DNA of 64,000 bases from positions 1 through 64,000 of the forward strand of contig DATBGE010000036.1 in the NCBI GenBank assembly GCA_036558125.1, written 5' to 3'. Under the pieces are notes generated by a model. The model did no database searches. It was given only the letters and a program-made list of their open reading frames with translations, and was not told the DNA's origin. The translations under genes were made by a program, and so were the position numbers. Of this stretch, positions 52,755 to 60,543 are shown one piece after another (position 1 is the stretch's first letter; every line of letters starts with the position of its first letter). The stretch is from DATBGE01 sp036558125. GTDB taxonomy: Bacteria; Gemmatimonadota; Gemmatimonadetes; Gemmatimonadales; GWC2-71-9.

Positions 52755-53603
52755 ATGGCTGCGGACGATCTCGCGGGACGCAGCTTCTTCGTTACCGGCG
52801 CTAATTCCGGTATCGGCCGCTCGATGACCGAGGCACTGGCCGCGCGGGGAGCGAGCATTGTACTGGCCGCGCGCTCGGAGGAGCGCACCCGGCCAGTGCT
52901 CGACGGCATCCGCCGCCAATACCCGTCCAGCGACGTTCAGTGGTTGCAGATGGATCTGGCCGATCTCGACTCGGTGCGCCGCGCGGCGGGCGCATACCTC
53001 GAATCGGGAAAGCCGATCGATGTCCTGGTGAACAACGCAGGCATTGCCGGGACCAACGCGCTCAGTCCGCAGGGGTTCGATGTCACCTATGCGACGAACC
53101 ACATCGGCCCCTTCCTGCTGACCAACCTGCTGCTCCCGCGCATCCGTGAGGCCTCCCAGGGACGGATCGTCAACGTCGCCAGCTCAGCCCACTTCACGGT
53201 GAAACAGATGGACTGGAGCACGCTCGAACGCCGAACGACTCCCCGGCGCAGCGGCTTCCCCGACTACGCCATGACCAAGCTCATGAACGTGCTGCACGCG
53301 AAGGAGCTGGCCCGCCGGTTGACGGGCACCGCGGTGACGACCTACGCGGTCCATCCCGGGGCCGTCGCCACCAACATCTGGCGCTCACTCCCCGGACCGG
53401 TGCAGTGGTTCATCAAGCTGTTCATGCTGTCCAACGAACAAGGCGCCGTTCCCCTGCTACACTGCGCGACGGCGCCGGAGCTGGCGAGCCAGACCGGCCG
53501 CTATTACAACCGTTCTCGGGGGATCTCTCCCAGCCCGCTGGCGACTGACGATAACCTGGCTCGGGAGCTCTGGATCAGGACGGAGGCCATCGTCGGAGCC
53601 TGA
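52755..53603 (+). CDS. Short-chain dehydrogenase/reductase (retinol-dehydrogenase-like)
   Basis: 282 residues. NAD(P)-binding TGANSGIG near residue 14, NNAG near residue 90, catalytic serine in NVASSAHF and the YAMTK active-site pair near residue 175. The ATG at 52755 has GGAG seven bases upstream and lies one base after the sigma factor stop, so it is probably cotranscribed with the DGPF/ECF42 genes. The substrate is unknown. Confidence 0.9.
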   Translation: MAADDLAGRSFFVTGANSGIGRSMTEALAARGASIVLAARSEERTRPVLDGIRRQYPSSDVQWLQMDLADLDSVRRAAGAYLESGKPIDVLVNNAGIAGTNALSPQGFDVTYATNHIGPFLLTNLLLPRIREASQGRIVNVASSAHFTVKQMDWSTLERRTTPRRSGFPDYAMTKLMNVLHAKELARRLTGTAVTTYAVHPGAVATNIWRSLPGPVQWFIKLFMLSNEQGAVPLLHCATAPELASQTGRYYNRSRGISPSPLATDDNLARELWIRTEAIVGA

Positions 53604-53692
53604 GTTCGGTACCGCGGCTCTGGTAGTCCCTCACTCCCCTTGCACTTCTACATGAGTTCGCGTACACTCTTGTAGAAGCCATAGGGGAAGAC

Positions 53693-54025
53693 ATGTCCGA
53701 AGAACGGCTCGACCTGCCGCAAGGCACGCTCGACCTCCTGATCCTGAAGGCCCTCTCGCTGGGTCCCCAGCACGGCTGGGCCATCTCGGAGCGCCTGCAT
53801 CAGGTCTCCCGTGCCACGCTCCAGGTGCCGCAGGGATCGCTCTACCCGGCGCTGCACCGGCTGGAGCGGCGGGGCTGGATCTCCGCCCGCTGGGATACTT
53901 CCGACAACAATCGGAAAGCGAAGTACTACGAGCTCACCAGGAGCGGCCGGCGCCAGCTGGAGGACGAGGCCGAGGATTGGCGTCGCCTGACCGCGGCGGT
54001 GGAACTCGTTCTGGCGATGCGCTGA
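53693..54025 (+). CDS. PadR-family transcriptional regulator
   Basis: 110 residues of winged-helix PadR fold (LPQGTLDLLILKALSLGPQHGWAIS begins the domain; PQGSLYPALHRLERRGWI; AKYYELTRSGRRQL). It lies three bases upstream of an ADOP permease gene that it probably represses. It is clearly paralogous to the PadR at 39266. Confidence 0.93.
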   Translation: MSEERLDLPQGTLDLLILKALSLGPQHGWAISERLHQVSRATLQVPQGSLYPALHRLERRGWISARWDTSDNNRKAKYYELTRSGRRQLEDEAEDWRRLTAAVELVLAMR

Positions 54026-54028
54026 GCG

Positions 54029-56734
54029 ATGATTTCCGGGCTGCTGAGCGACCTGAAGTACCGGCTCCGTGCCGTGTTCCGCCGGAACGCGATGGAGCAC
54101 GAGCTGGACGACGAGGTCCGATTCCACATCGAGCGCGAGGCCGAGAAGTATCGGGCAGCCGGGATGACCGCCGAGGAGGCGAGCCGCCGGGCCCATGTCG
54201 CCTTCGGCGGAGTGGACGTGGTCAAGGAAGAGAGCCGGGATGGCCGGGGTCTTTCGTACCTCGAGTCCATAGTGCAGGACCTCCGATACGCGATCCGGGC
54301 GCTGCGCCGAAATCCCGGCTTCACCGTCGGCGTGATGCTGACGCTGGCGCTCGGCATCGGCGCCAACACCGCGATGTTCGGTGTGGTGGACCGGTTGCTC
54401 TTCCGCTCGCCTCCCCTGCTCCGCGATCCTGACCGGGTCCACCGGATCTACTTCGCCTCGATGGACCGGGGTACGGAAGACGCGCGGAGCGGGACCGAGT
54501 ATACCCGCTACCTGGATATGCGTCGGTGGACCACGGACTTTTCCGAGCTGGCGGCCTTCAGCGTTCGGGGTCTCGCGGTCGGAGGGGGATCCGACATTCG
54601 TGAGCGACAGGTGGCGACCGTTTCGGCCTCGCTGTTCGACTTGTTCGACGCGCCACCGGCGATAGGGCGCTACTTCACGGCCCAGGAAGACACGGTCCCG
54701 GTCGGCGCGATGGTCGCTGTCCTGGGCTATGGATACTGGCAGACCAACTACGGCGGGCGGAGTGACGTCCTGGGTCAGCCGATCGACGTCGGCTCGGCAA
54801 GGTACACCATCATCGGTGTAGCACCGCGCAATTTCATCGCGTTCAGCGAGGAGGGCCCCCCGGCTGTATTCGTCCCCATTACGGCCTACGCGGGATCGTT
54901 CCGGGCCGGGCCGCAACTGAGCAACTACTACACTCGCTACAACTGGAGCTGGATGGAGATCCTGGCGCGCAGGAAGCCAGGCACCACCCTCGCACAGGCG
55001 GAGTCTGACCTTTCCAGGGCGTACCGGCTCAGCTGGGACAATGAGCAGAGCCTTCAGCACAGCCTGCCCGCCGTCGAGATCGCCCATCCCCACGCCATTG
55101 CGGCACCGGTGCAGACCGAGCGTGGGCCGAATCAGAGCAGGCTCGCCAAGGTGGCGGCCTGGGTCAGCTCGGTGGCCGCGATCGTCTTGCTCATCGCCTG
55201 CGCCAATGTGGCCAACCTCATGCTGGCCCGTTCCATTCGCCGGCGTCGCGAAATCGCGGTCAGGCTCGCACTCGGCGTGAGCAAGGGTCGCCTGGTTCGA
55301 CAGCTTCTGACCGAGAGTCTCCTGCTCGCCGGCGCGGGAGGAGGGCTGGGCCTGCTCGTGGGACATTGGGGGGGTGCGCTCATCCGTACGCTGGTCCTGC
55401 CCGACCACGGTGCCAGTCACACGCTCAGCGATCATCGGACGCTATGGTTCGCCCTCGCTATCAGCCTCGCCGCAGGGGTCATCACCGGGATGGCGCCGAT
55501 ATTCCAGGTTCGCCGAACCGACTTGTCCGATTCGCTCAAGGCGGGAATGCGAGAAGGAGTCTACCGCCGGTCACGGGCGCGAACCGGCTTGCTTCTGCTG
55601 CAGGCGGTCCTTTCGGTGGTGCTGCTGGTAGGAGCCGGATTGTTCGTCCGGAGTCTCCGCAACGTCGACGCTATCCGCCTGGGATACGATGTGGATCCGA
55701 TTCTTTACGTCTATCCCAATACCCGCAGCCTCAAACTGAGCGACGACGCCTCCGCAGCCACGCGTCGGCAGCTGGTCGAAACCGCCCGGGCGTTGCCGGG
55801 GGTCGAAAGCGCGGCGTTGGGACTCACGGTCCCCTTCTGGGACACCTGGACCGAATATCTCTTCGTTGCCGGGATCGATTCCGTGGAACGGCTGGGCAGT
55901 TTTACCATCCAGGCGGTTTCTCCCGAATACTTCTCGACCATGGGCACTCGGATTCTCCGGGGTCGTGGGATTACCGCTGAAGACCGTAAGAACACTCCGA
56001 AGGTGGCCGTCTTGAGCCACTCCATGGCGACGACTCTCTGGCCGGGGCGGGACGCACTCGGGCAATGTTTGCGCATGGACTCCGATACCATGCCCTGCAT
56101 CACCGTCGTGGGCATCGCGGAAGACATCAAGCAGAACAGCATCACCGAGGACCGGGGACTCCAGTACTACCTGCCGATCGAGCAATTCCACCCCGAGGCC
56201 GCGGTGGTGTTCGCCCGGATGAAGGAAGGCGCTGCCGGGCAGGCGGAGAGCGTTCGTCGGCAACTCCAGCCCTTGATGCCGGGCGATAGCTACCTGACCG
56301 TCACACCGATGCACGAGATCATCGATCCCAACGTGCGCTCGTGGCAGCTGGGCGCCACCATGTTTCTCGCATTCGGCGGCCTGGCGCTGGTGCTGGCCGC
56401 CATCGGCCTCTACAGCGTCATCGCCTACGACGTGGCGCAGCGGACCCACGAGCTGGGGGTACGGATCGCCCTGGGAGCGGGTGTGTCCGATGTGGTCCGC
56501 GTAGTCGTGGGAGACGGTCTGCGTTTCATCCTGATCGGCGTCGTGCTCGGCAGCGGGCTGGCATTGTGGGCCGGCCGGTGGATCCAGCCCCTTCTCTACG
56601 CCGTCTCCCCTCACGATCCGCTGATTTTCGGGGTCGTGGCCGCAGCACTCCTTCTAGCCGCAGGCGTGGCCTCACTGCTTCCTGCCCTCCGGGCCACTCG
56701 AGTCGATCCCACCGTAGCGCTGCGGTCCGAGTAA
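54029..56734 (+). CDS. ADOP-family ABC transporter permease (MacB/FtsX type)
   Basis: 901 residues. A PadR-associated cytoplasmic segment (LDDEVRFHIEREAEK, RRAHVAFGGVDVV) precedes the first helix (about 100-120). Two MacB_PCD/FtsX units follow (CANVANLMLARSIRRRREIAVRLALG; RTHELGVRIALGAG). It ends VALRSE, like its paralogue at 36609. The cargo is unknown and no ATPase gene is adjacent. It is the partner of the PadR just upstream. Confidence 0.93.
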   Translation: MISGLLSDLKYRLRAVFRRNAMEHELDDEVRFHIEREAEKYRAAGMTAEEASRRAHVAFGGVDVVKEESRDGRGLSYLESIVQDLRYAIRALRRNPGFTVGVMLTLALGIGANTAMFGVVDRLLFRSPPLLRDPDRVHRIYFASMDRGTEDARSGTEYTRYLDMRRWTTDFSELAAFSVRGLAVGGGSDIRERQVATVSASLFDLFDAPPAIGRYFTAQEDTVPVGAMVAVLGYGYWQTNYGGRSDVLGQPIDVGSARYTIIGVAPRNFIAFSEEGPPAVFVPITAYAGSFRAGPQLSNYYTRYNWSWMEILARRKPGTTLAQAESDLSRAYRLSWDNEQSLQHSLPAVEIAHPHAIAAPVQTERGPNQSRLAKVAAWVSSVAAIVLLIACANVANLMLARSIRRRREIAVRLALGVSKGRLVRQLLTESLLLAGAGGGLGLLVGHWGGALIRTLVLPDHGASHTLSDHRTLWFALAISLAAGVITGMAPIFQVRRTDLSDSLKAGMREGVYRRSRARTGLLLLQAVLSVVLLVGAGLFVRSLRNVDAIRLGYDVDPILYVYPNTRSLKLSDDASAATRRQLVETARALPGVESAALGLTVPFWDTWTEYLFVAGIDSVERLGSFTIQAVSPEYFSTMGTRILRGRGITAEDRKNTPKVAVLSHSMATTLWPGRDALGQCLRMDSDTMPCITVVGIAEDIKQNSITEDRGLQYYLPIEQFHPEAAVVFARMKEGAAGQAESVRRQLQPLMPGDSYLTVTPMHEIIDPNVRSWQLGATMFLAFGGLALVLAAIGLYSVIAYDVAQRTHELGVRIALGAGVSDVVRVVVGDGLRFILIGVVLGSGLALWAGRWIQPLLYAVSPHDPLIFGVVAAALLLAAGVASLLPALRATRVDPTVALRSE

Positions 56735-56890
56735 CCTCTCCGTAACACTGATCGTCAGTCACCAGGAAAGCGGGCCAGCCCTCACGGGGTTGACTGAAAT
56801 GTTTGATTACTATCGGTAGCCCTCGCCGCACCGGCGGGGCCGATCAGACATTCAAACGCGCTCTGGAAGCTGCGGGAAGGTTCAGGACCC

Positions 56891-57808
56891 ATGTCCATTC
56901 GTCCGGTTCAGCGAGTCGTCAAATCCAGGCCCACGATGGAAGGAGCGGGAGTCAGGCTCCGGCGTGCCTTCGGATTCGGCGATACCACCGAGTTCGACCC
57001 GTTTCTCCTGTTCGATGACTTCCGCAACGAGCGGCCCGAGGATTATCTGGCGGGCTTTCCCTGGCATCCCCACCGCGGCATCGAGACCATTACCTACGTG
57101 CTCAAGGGGACGGTCGCCCATGGCGACAGCCTGGGAAACCAGGGCACGCTGGGCGCGGGAGACGTGCAGTGGATGACGGCGGGAAGCGGGATCCTGCACC
57201 AGGAGATGCCCCGGGGCGATGACGCGGGTCGGATGCACGGCTTCCAGCTCTGGGCCAACCTGCCCTCGCATCTCAAGATGACGCCGCCACGGTACCAGGA
57301 TGTCCAGGGCAAGGACGTACCAGAAGTCGTCGACGATGACGGTACAATCGTTCGAATCGTCGTCGGAGATTTCTGGGGGAAGTCGGGACCGGTTGAAGGC
57401 ATCGCCGCAGACCCGCGCTATCTCGACATCTTCGTTCCGCCCAACCTCCGGAAGACATTGCCGGTGCGGCTGGGCCAGCATGCCTTCGCCTATGTCTTCG
57501 AAGGCGGCGGTACGTTCCGGGACGCTTCGCAGCCGCAGCCGGTGCCCACCGATCGCGTCGCGGATCCCGCCCACCCGGCCACTCCCGCCGCGGCACAGGA
57601 CGCGGACAACCGCTCGCTGGTTCTCTTCGGCAGCGGCGATGAGGTCACCGTTCAAGCCGGGGAGACGGGCATCCGCTTCCTGCTGGTCTCGGGCAAACCG
57701 CTCGAGGAGCCGGTGGCATGGTACGGACCGATCGTGATGAATACGGAAAAGGAGCTGGAGCAGGCGGTGAGGGAGCTCCGAGATGGAAGCTTCATTAAAC
57801 CTGGATAA
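56891..57808 (+). CDS. Pirin-family protein
   Basis: 305 residues with tandem cupin domains. The metal-binding residues of the N-terminal cupin are visible: HPHRGIETITY (His, His, Glu region) and GSGILHQEMP. The family includes quercetin 2,3-dioxygenases and regulators; activity cannot be assigned here. An insertion around residues 210-240 is rich in alanine and proline. The ATG at 56891 follows a purine-rich GGAAGG at about ten bases. The DoxX gene follows on the same strand. Confidence 0.92.
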   Translation: MSIRPVQRVVKSRPTMEGAGVRLRRAFGFGDTTEFDPFLLFDDFRNERPEDYLAGFPWHPHRGIETITYVLKGTVAHGDSLGNQGTLGAGDVQWMTAGSGILHQEMPRGDDAGRMHGFQLWANLPSHLKMTPPRYQDVQGKDVPEVVDDDGTIVRIVVGDFWGKSGPVEGIAADPRYLDIFVPPNLRKTLPVRLGQHAFAYVFEGGGTFRDASQPQPVPTDRVADPAHPATPAAAQDADNRSLVLFGSGDEVTVQAGETGIRFLLVSGKPLEEPVAWYGPIVMNTEKELEQAVRELRDGSFIKPG

Positions 57809-57905
57809 TTGCGAGGCCTCCATGCGCCACATGAAACGGATGGCGTACGGCGGATTCAAGGTTATTGTGGATAGATAACGCCCAGAATGAAGCTGGGACG
57901 AGGAA

Positions 57906-57938
57906 GAAGCCTTGCCGCGGGATGGGCGGGGCTTTTCT
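57906..57938 (+). terminator. Weak terminator-like hairpin
   Basis: AAGCC (57907-57911) pairs with GGCTT (57930-57934), partly extended by GCC/GGC inside, and the 3' arm runs into TTTTCT. It lies between the pirin and DoxX genes; the long loop makes it doubtful. Confidence 0.35.
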
Positions 57939-57984
57939 GTCGATAGCAGAAGGAACTAGTCGAGTGCCGAAGGAAGGAGGAAGG

Positions 57985-58455
57985 ATGGCTACCTACGCTG
58001 AACCAGTCTTCGAGAGGCGAACCGCGGTCCGACGCAAGACCGAAGTAGTCACCGACCGGTGGTCGTTCATGGCCCCGCTCGGGCGGGCCCTGCTCTCTGC
58101 GATTTTCATCATGTACGGATTCCCCCACTTTACCGCCCCAACGATCGGCTACGCCGCGCAGCACGGTGTGCCGTTGGCCGGCGTCCTGGTTCCCCTTTCC
58201 GGCGCCCTGGCGATCGTCGGCGGACTCAGCATTCTGCTCGGCTACCACACCCGGGCAGGGGCCTGGCTCGTGATCATCTTCCTGCTGGTCGTGACACCGG
58301 TAATGCACAACTTCTGGAGCGTCAGCGAACCCGGACTGCGGGCGCTACAGCAGGGCATGTTCATGAAGAACCTGGCGATGATGGGCGGCGCCATCCTGGT
58401 CGCCTATTTCGGGGCGGGGCCCTGGAGCGTGGATTGGAGTGTAAGGCGGAGGTAG
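57985..58455 (+). CDS. DoxX-family membrane protein
   Basis: 156 residues with four membrane helices and the DoxX pattern (GRALLSAIFIMYGFPHF; VPLAGVLVPLSGALAIVGGLSILLG is the second helix pair). Relatives are subunits of thiosulfate:quinone oxidoreductase or act in redox stress; the role here is unknown. The start at 57985 has GGAGG four bases upstream; the longer frame to 57865 is not supported. Heptad repeats begin seven bases after its stop. Confidence 0.88.
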   Translation: MATYAEPVFERRTAVRRKTEVVTDRWSFMAPLGRALLSAIFIMYGFPHFTAPTIGYAAQHGVPLAGVLVPLSGALAIVGGLSILLGYHTRAGAWLVIIFLLVVTPVMHNFWSVSEPGLRALQQGMFMKNLAMMGGAILVAYFGAGPWSVDWSVRRR

Positions 58456-58461
58456 AGTGAC

Positions 58462-58582
58462 GATTGCCAATTGAAAATTGAAAATTGACAACTGAGATTG
58501 AGATGTCAGAACGTCTCTTGAGTAAGATCAGCATTCCACTTTCAGTCGCCAATTGTCAATTTTCAATCTTCACTTTTCAATC
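58462..58582. repeat. Inverted heptad repeats without an enclosed gene (AATTGNN family)
   Basis: The left array (58462-58496) reads GATTGCC, AATTGAA, AATTGAA, AATTGAC, AACTGAG. The right array (58541-58582) is six heptads in the opposite orientation (TTCAGTC, GCCAATT, GTCAATT, TTCAATC, TTCACTT, TTCAATC). 58462-58494 and 58550-58582 are inverted copies with 28 of 33 bases paired, including 15 in a row. The interior is about 40 bases with no gene. It fills the gap between the convergent DoxX and DUF4136 genes, starting and ending within seven bases of their stops. Same unit and layout as 488-1035. Confidence 0.85.
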
Positions 58583-58588
58583 GGCTCA

Positions 58589-59173
58589 TCAGGTCATCCC
58601 GGTTGCCTGCTGCATCGGCACGTGAGCCAGCATCGCCTTCACCGCCGTCTTCAGGTTCTTGTCATATTGTTCCTGATCGAGCGGTACTGCGGCCACGGTG
58701 TGACTCCGCCAGAGCACCTCGTTGGTCCTCGCGTCCCGGAGCTCGACGATGACAGCGCCGTATTCATATTCGGCCGGGCTGGCGTCATCGGAGCCCGGTC
58801 CCCAGTCCCGCCACCAACTCGGCCGCCACAGGTAACCGAAATCCCAGTCGGTCACATCATCGCGATCCGGGATGGCCAGGTAGTACGACATCACCGCATC
58901 CGGATTGTTATCCGAGATGGTGTAGCCGTGACGTTTCATGCCTGAGACGAGTTCACGGCGAATCGTCTGCGCCGTCACTTCGTCGTCGAGCAACGGATTC
59001 ACCTCGAAAGGTGACACGCCTCCCACAAACTCGGCGGACCGCTTGACACTGACCGTCCGGAGTACGGTTTGACTCTCCCCGACGCCATTGATTGTGTGCA
59101 CCCGGACACTATGTCCGTGCACCGGGAGGGACAGCGCGGCGGCGGCGAGTGCTGCGATTGCGTGGGTCGACAT
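58589..59173 (-). CDS. Exported DUF4136-like protein
   Basis: 194 residues. A signal peptide (MSTHAIAALAAAALSLPVHG) is followed by a domain with DUF4136 features (NPLLDDEVTAQTIRRELVSGMKRHGY as the start; NNPDAVMSYY; YEYGAVIVELRDARTNEVLWR near the end). Such proteins are periplasmic or lipoproteins of unknown function. There is no lipobox cysteine here. The ATG at 59171-59173 gives a proper signal; the frame continues upstream without features. Confidence 0.82.
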   Translation of the reverse strand: MSTHAIAALAAAALSLPVHGHSVRVHTINGVGESQTVLRTVSVKRSAEFVGGVSPFEVNPLLDDEVTAQTIRRELVSGMKRHGYTISDNNPDAVMSYYLAIPDRDDVTDWDFGYLWRPSWWRDWGPGSDDASPAEYEYGAVIVELRDARTNEVLWRSHTVAAVPLDQEQYDKNLKTAVKAMLAHVPMQQATGMT

Positions 59174-59355
59174 AAATGCGCCCGTAATGATGTCAGCCTC
59201 ATGTCTGGGGAACCGATCGTCACGGCTGCGGTGATCGACGGCTGCACCATCGCGACTCGACTCGATCGTGCGGCTAGTAGTACGATGCATGGAGAGAGTT
59301 CGTTGCAGGGTTTCGGTGTGACAAGCTGTCGCGACCTGTGGAAGGGACATGATCG

Positions 59356-60543
59356 ATGCCGCGATTGTCAGTAGTGGAGCGGATTGAGCGGTACAACGCG
59401 GGTCGCGAGGCTGAGCGCCTGGCGCTCAAGTACGACGCAATACGGAAGAATGCCTTCGCGTTCATGCGGGGAACCTGCCACCTGTTTCATGAAGACTGGC
59501 AAGCCCAGCCGGTTCTCGACCGAACCCCGCTCGCCTGGATCTCCGGGGATCTCCACCTGGAAAACTTCGGCAGCTACAAAGGCGACAATCGTCTCGCCTA
59601 TTTCGATCTCAATGATTTCGATGAGGCCACACTTGCGCCGGTAGCCCGGGATCTCGCACGGTTCCTGACCAGCCTGTTCGTCGGAGCGAAGAGCCTCGGA
59701 TTGAAGGAGCGCGGCACCATGGAGCTGGCGAAAGGCTTTCTCGCTTCCTATCGGGCGATGCTGCGCGACGGCAAGGCCCGTTGGGTCGAGCGCCAGACCG
59801 CGAACGGCATGGTGCAGTCCCTGCTCGAGGAGGCGACCCTGCTCACTCGCAAGCGCCTCCTCACGATCCGCACCAGAGCGTCGGGCGAATCACGTCGGCT
59901 TCGTCTCGGCCGGCGTGCCCTTCCGGTCTCCCCTTCCGACCGGAAGAAGGTGATCCGCATTGTCCGGCAGTTCGCCAGGAGCCAGCCCAATCCCCAGTTC
60001 TATTCGGTAATGGATGTGGCTCGGAGAGTAGCCGGAAGCGCGAGTCTCGGGCTGGAGCGCTACGTGCTGCTGGTGCGGGGTCGCGGCCTCCCCGACAAGC
60101 TGGCACTCCTCGATCTCAAACAAGCAATTCCTACCAGCCTGACGACCCGCGGGCGCTCACCCGTCGCATGGGCGAGCGAAGCCAGCCGGATCACTTCCGT
60201 TCAGCGCTGGGCCCAGGCAGTCTCGCCGGCTCTGCTGCATCCGGTGCGGGCCGGCGGGCGATCCTACGTCCTTCGCGAGTTGCAGCCCACCCAGAACCGG
60301 CTGAGTCTGGAGTCGTGGAACCGGACTCGCGGCGAACTGGAAGGACTTATGATTACGCTCGGCCAGGTCGTGGCCTGGAGCCATCTCCGGAGCGGCGGCC
60401 GTAAGGGCTCGGCCATCGCCGACCAATGGATGGAGTTCGCGGCAGAGAACCGCTGGCGACCGGCGTTGCTCGACTACGCCTCGAGCTACAGTCGCCAGGT
60501 CGAGCGTGACTGGGAGGAATTCGTGGACGCAACGACGCCGTGA
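59356..60543 (+). CDS. DUF2252 family protein (kinase-like fold)
   Basis: 395 residues. The conserved core is FMRGTCHLFHEDW, WISGDLHLENFGSY, YFDLNDFDEATLAPVARDL, patterns reminiscent of aminoglycoside-phosphotransferase-type kinases (DLHxxN and D(F/L)ND loops), plus LERYVLLVRG and YVLRELQP. The biochemical function is not established. The ATG at 59356 has GAAGGG upstream. Its TGA overlaps the GTG start of the MFS transporter gene (60540-60543), so the two are translated together. Confidence 0.88.
   Translation: MPRLSVVERIERYNAGREAERLALKYDAIRKNAFAFMRGTCHLFHEDWQAQPVLDRTPLAWISGDLHLENFGSYKGDNRLAYFDLNDFDEATLAPVARDLARFLTSLFVGAKSLGLKERGTMELAKGFLASYRAMLRDGKARWVERQTANGMVQSLLEEATLLTRKRLLTIRTRASGESRRLRLGRRALPVSPSDRKKVIRIVRQFARSQPNPQFYSVMDVARRVAGSASLGLERYVLLVRGRGLPDKLALLDLKQAIPTSLTTRGRSPVAWASEASRITSVQRWAQAVSPALLHPVRAGGRSYVLRELQPTQNRLSLESWNRTRGELEGLMITLGQVVAWSHLRSGGRKGSAIADQWMEFAAENRWRPALLDYASSYSRQVERDWEEFVDATTP

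Noticed and set aside
56755..56797. Inverted repeat TCAGTCA / TGACTGA after the second ADOP gene
   Set aside because: Seven bases with a 29-base spacer and no T-run; could easily be chance, so not listed as a terminator or operator.
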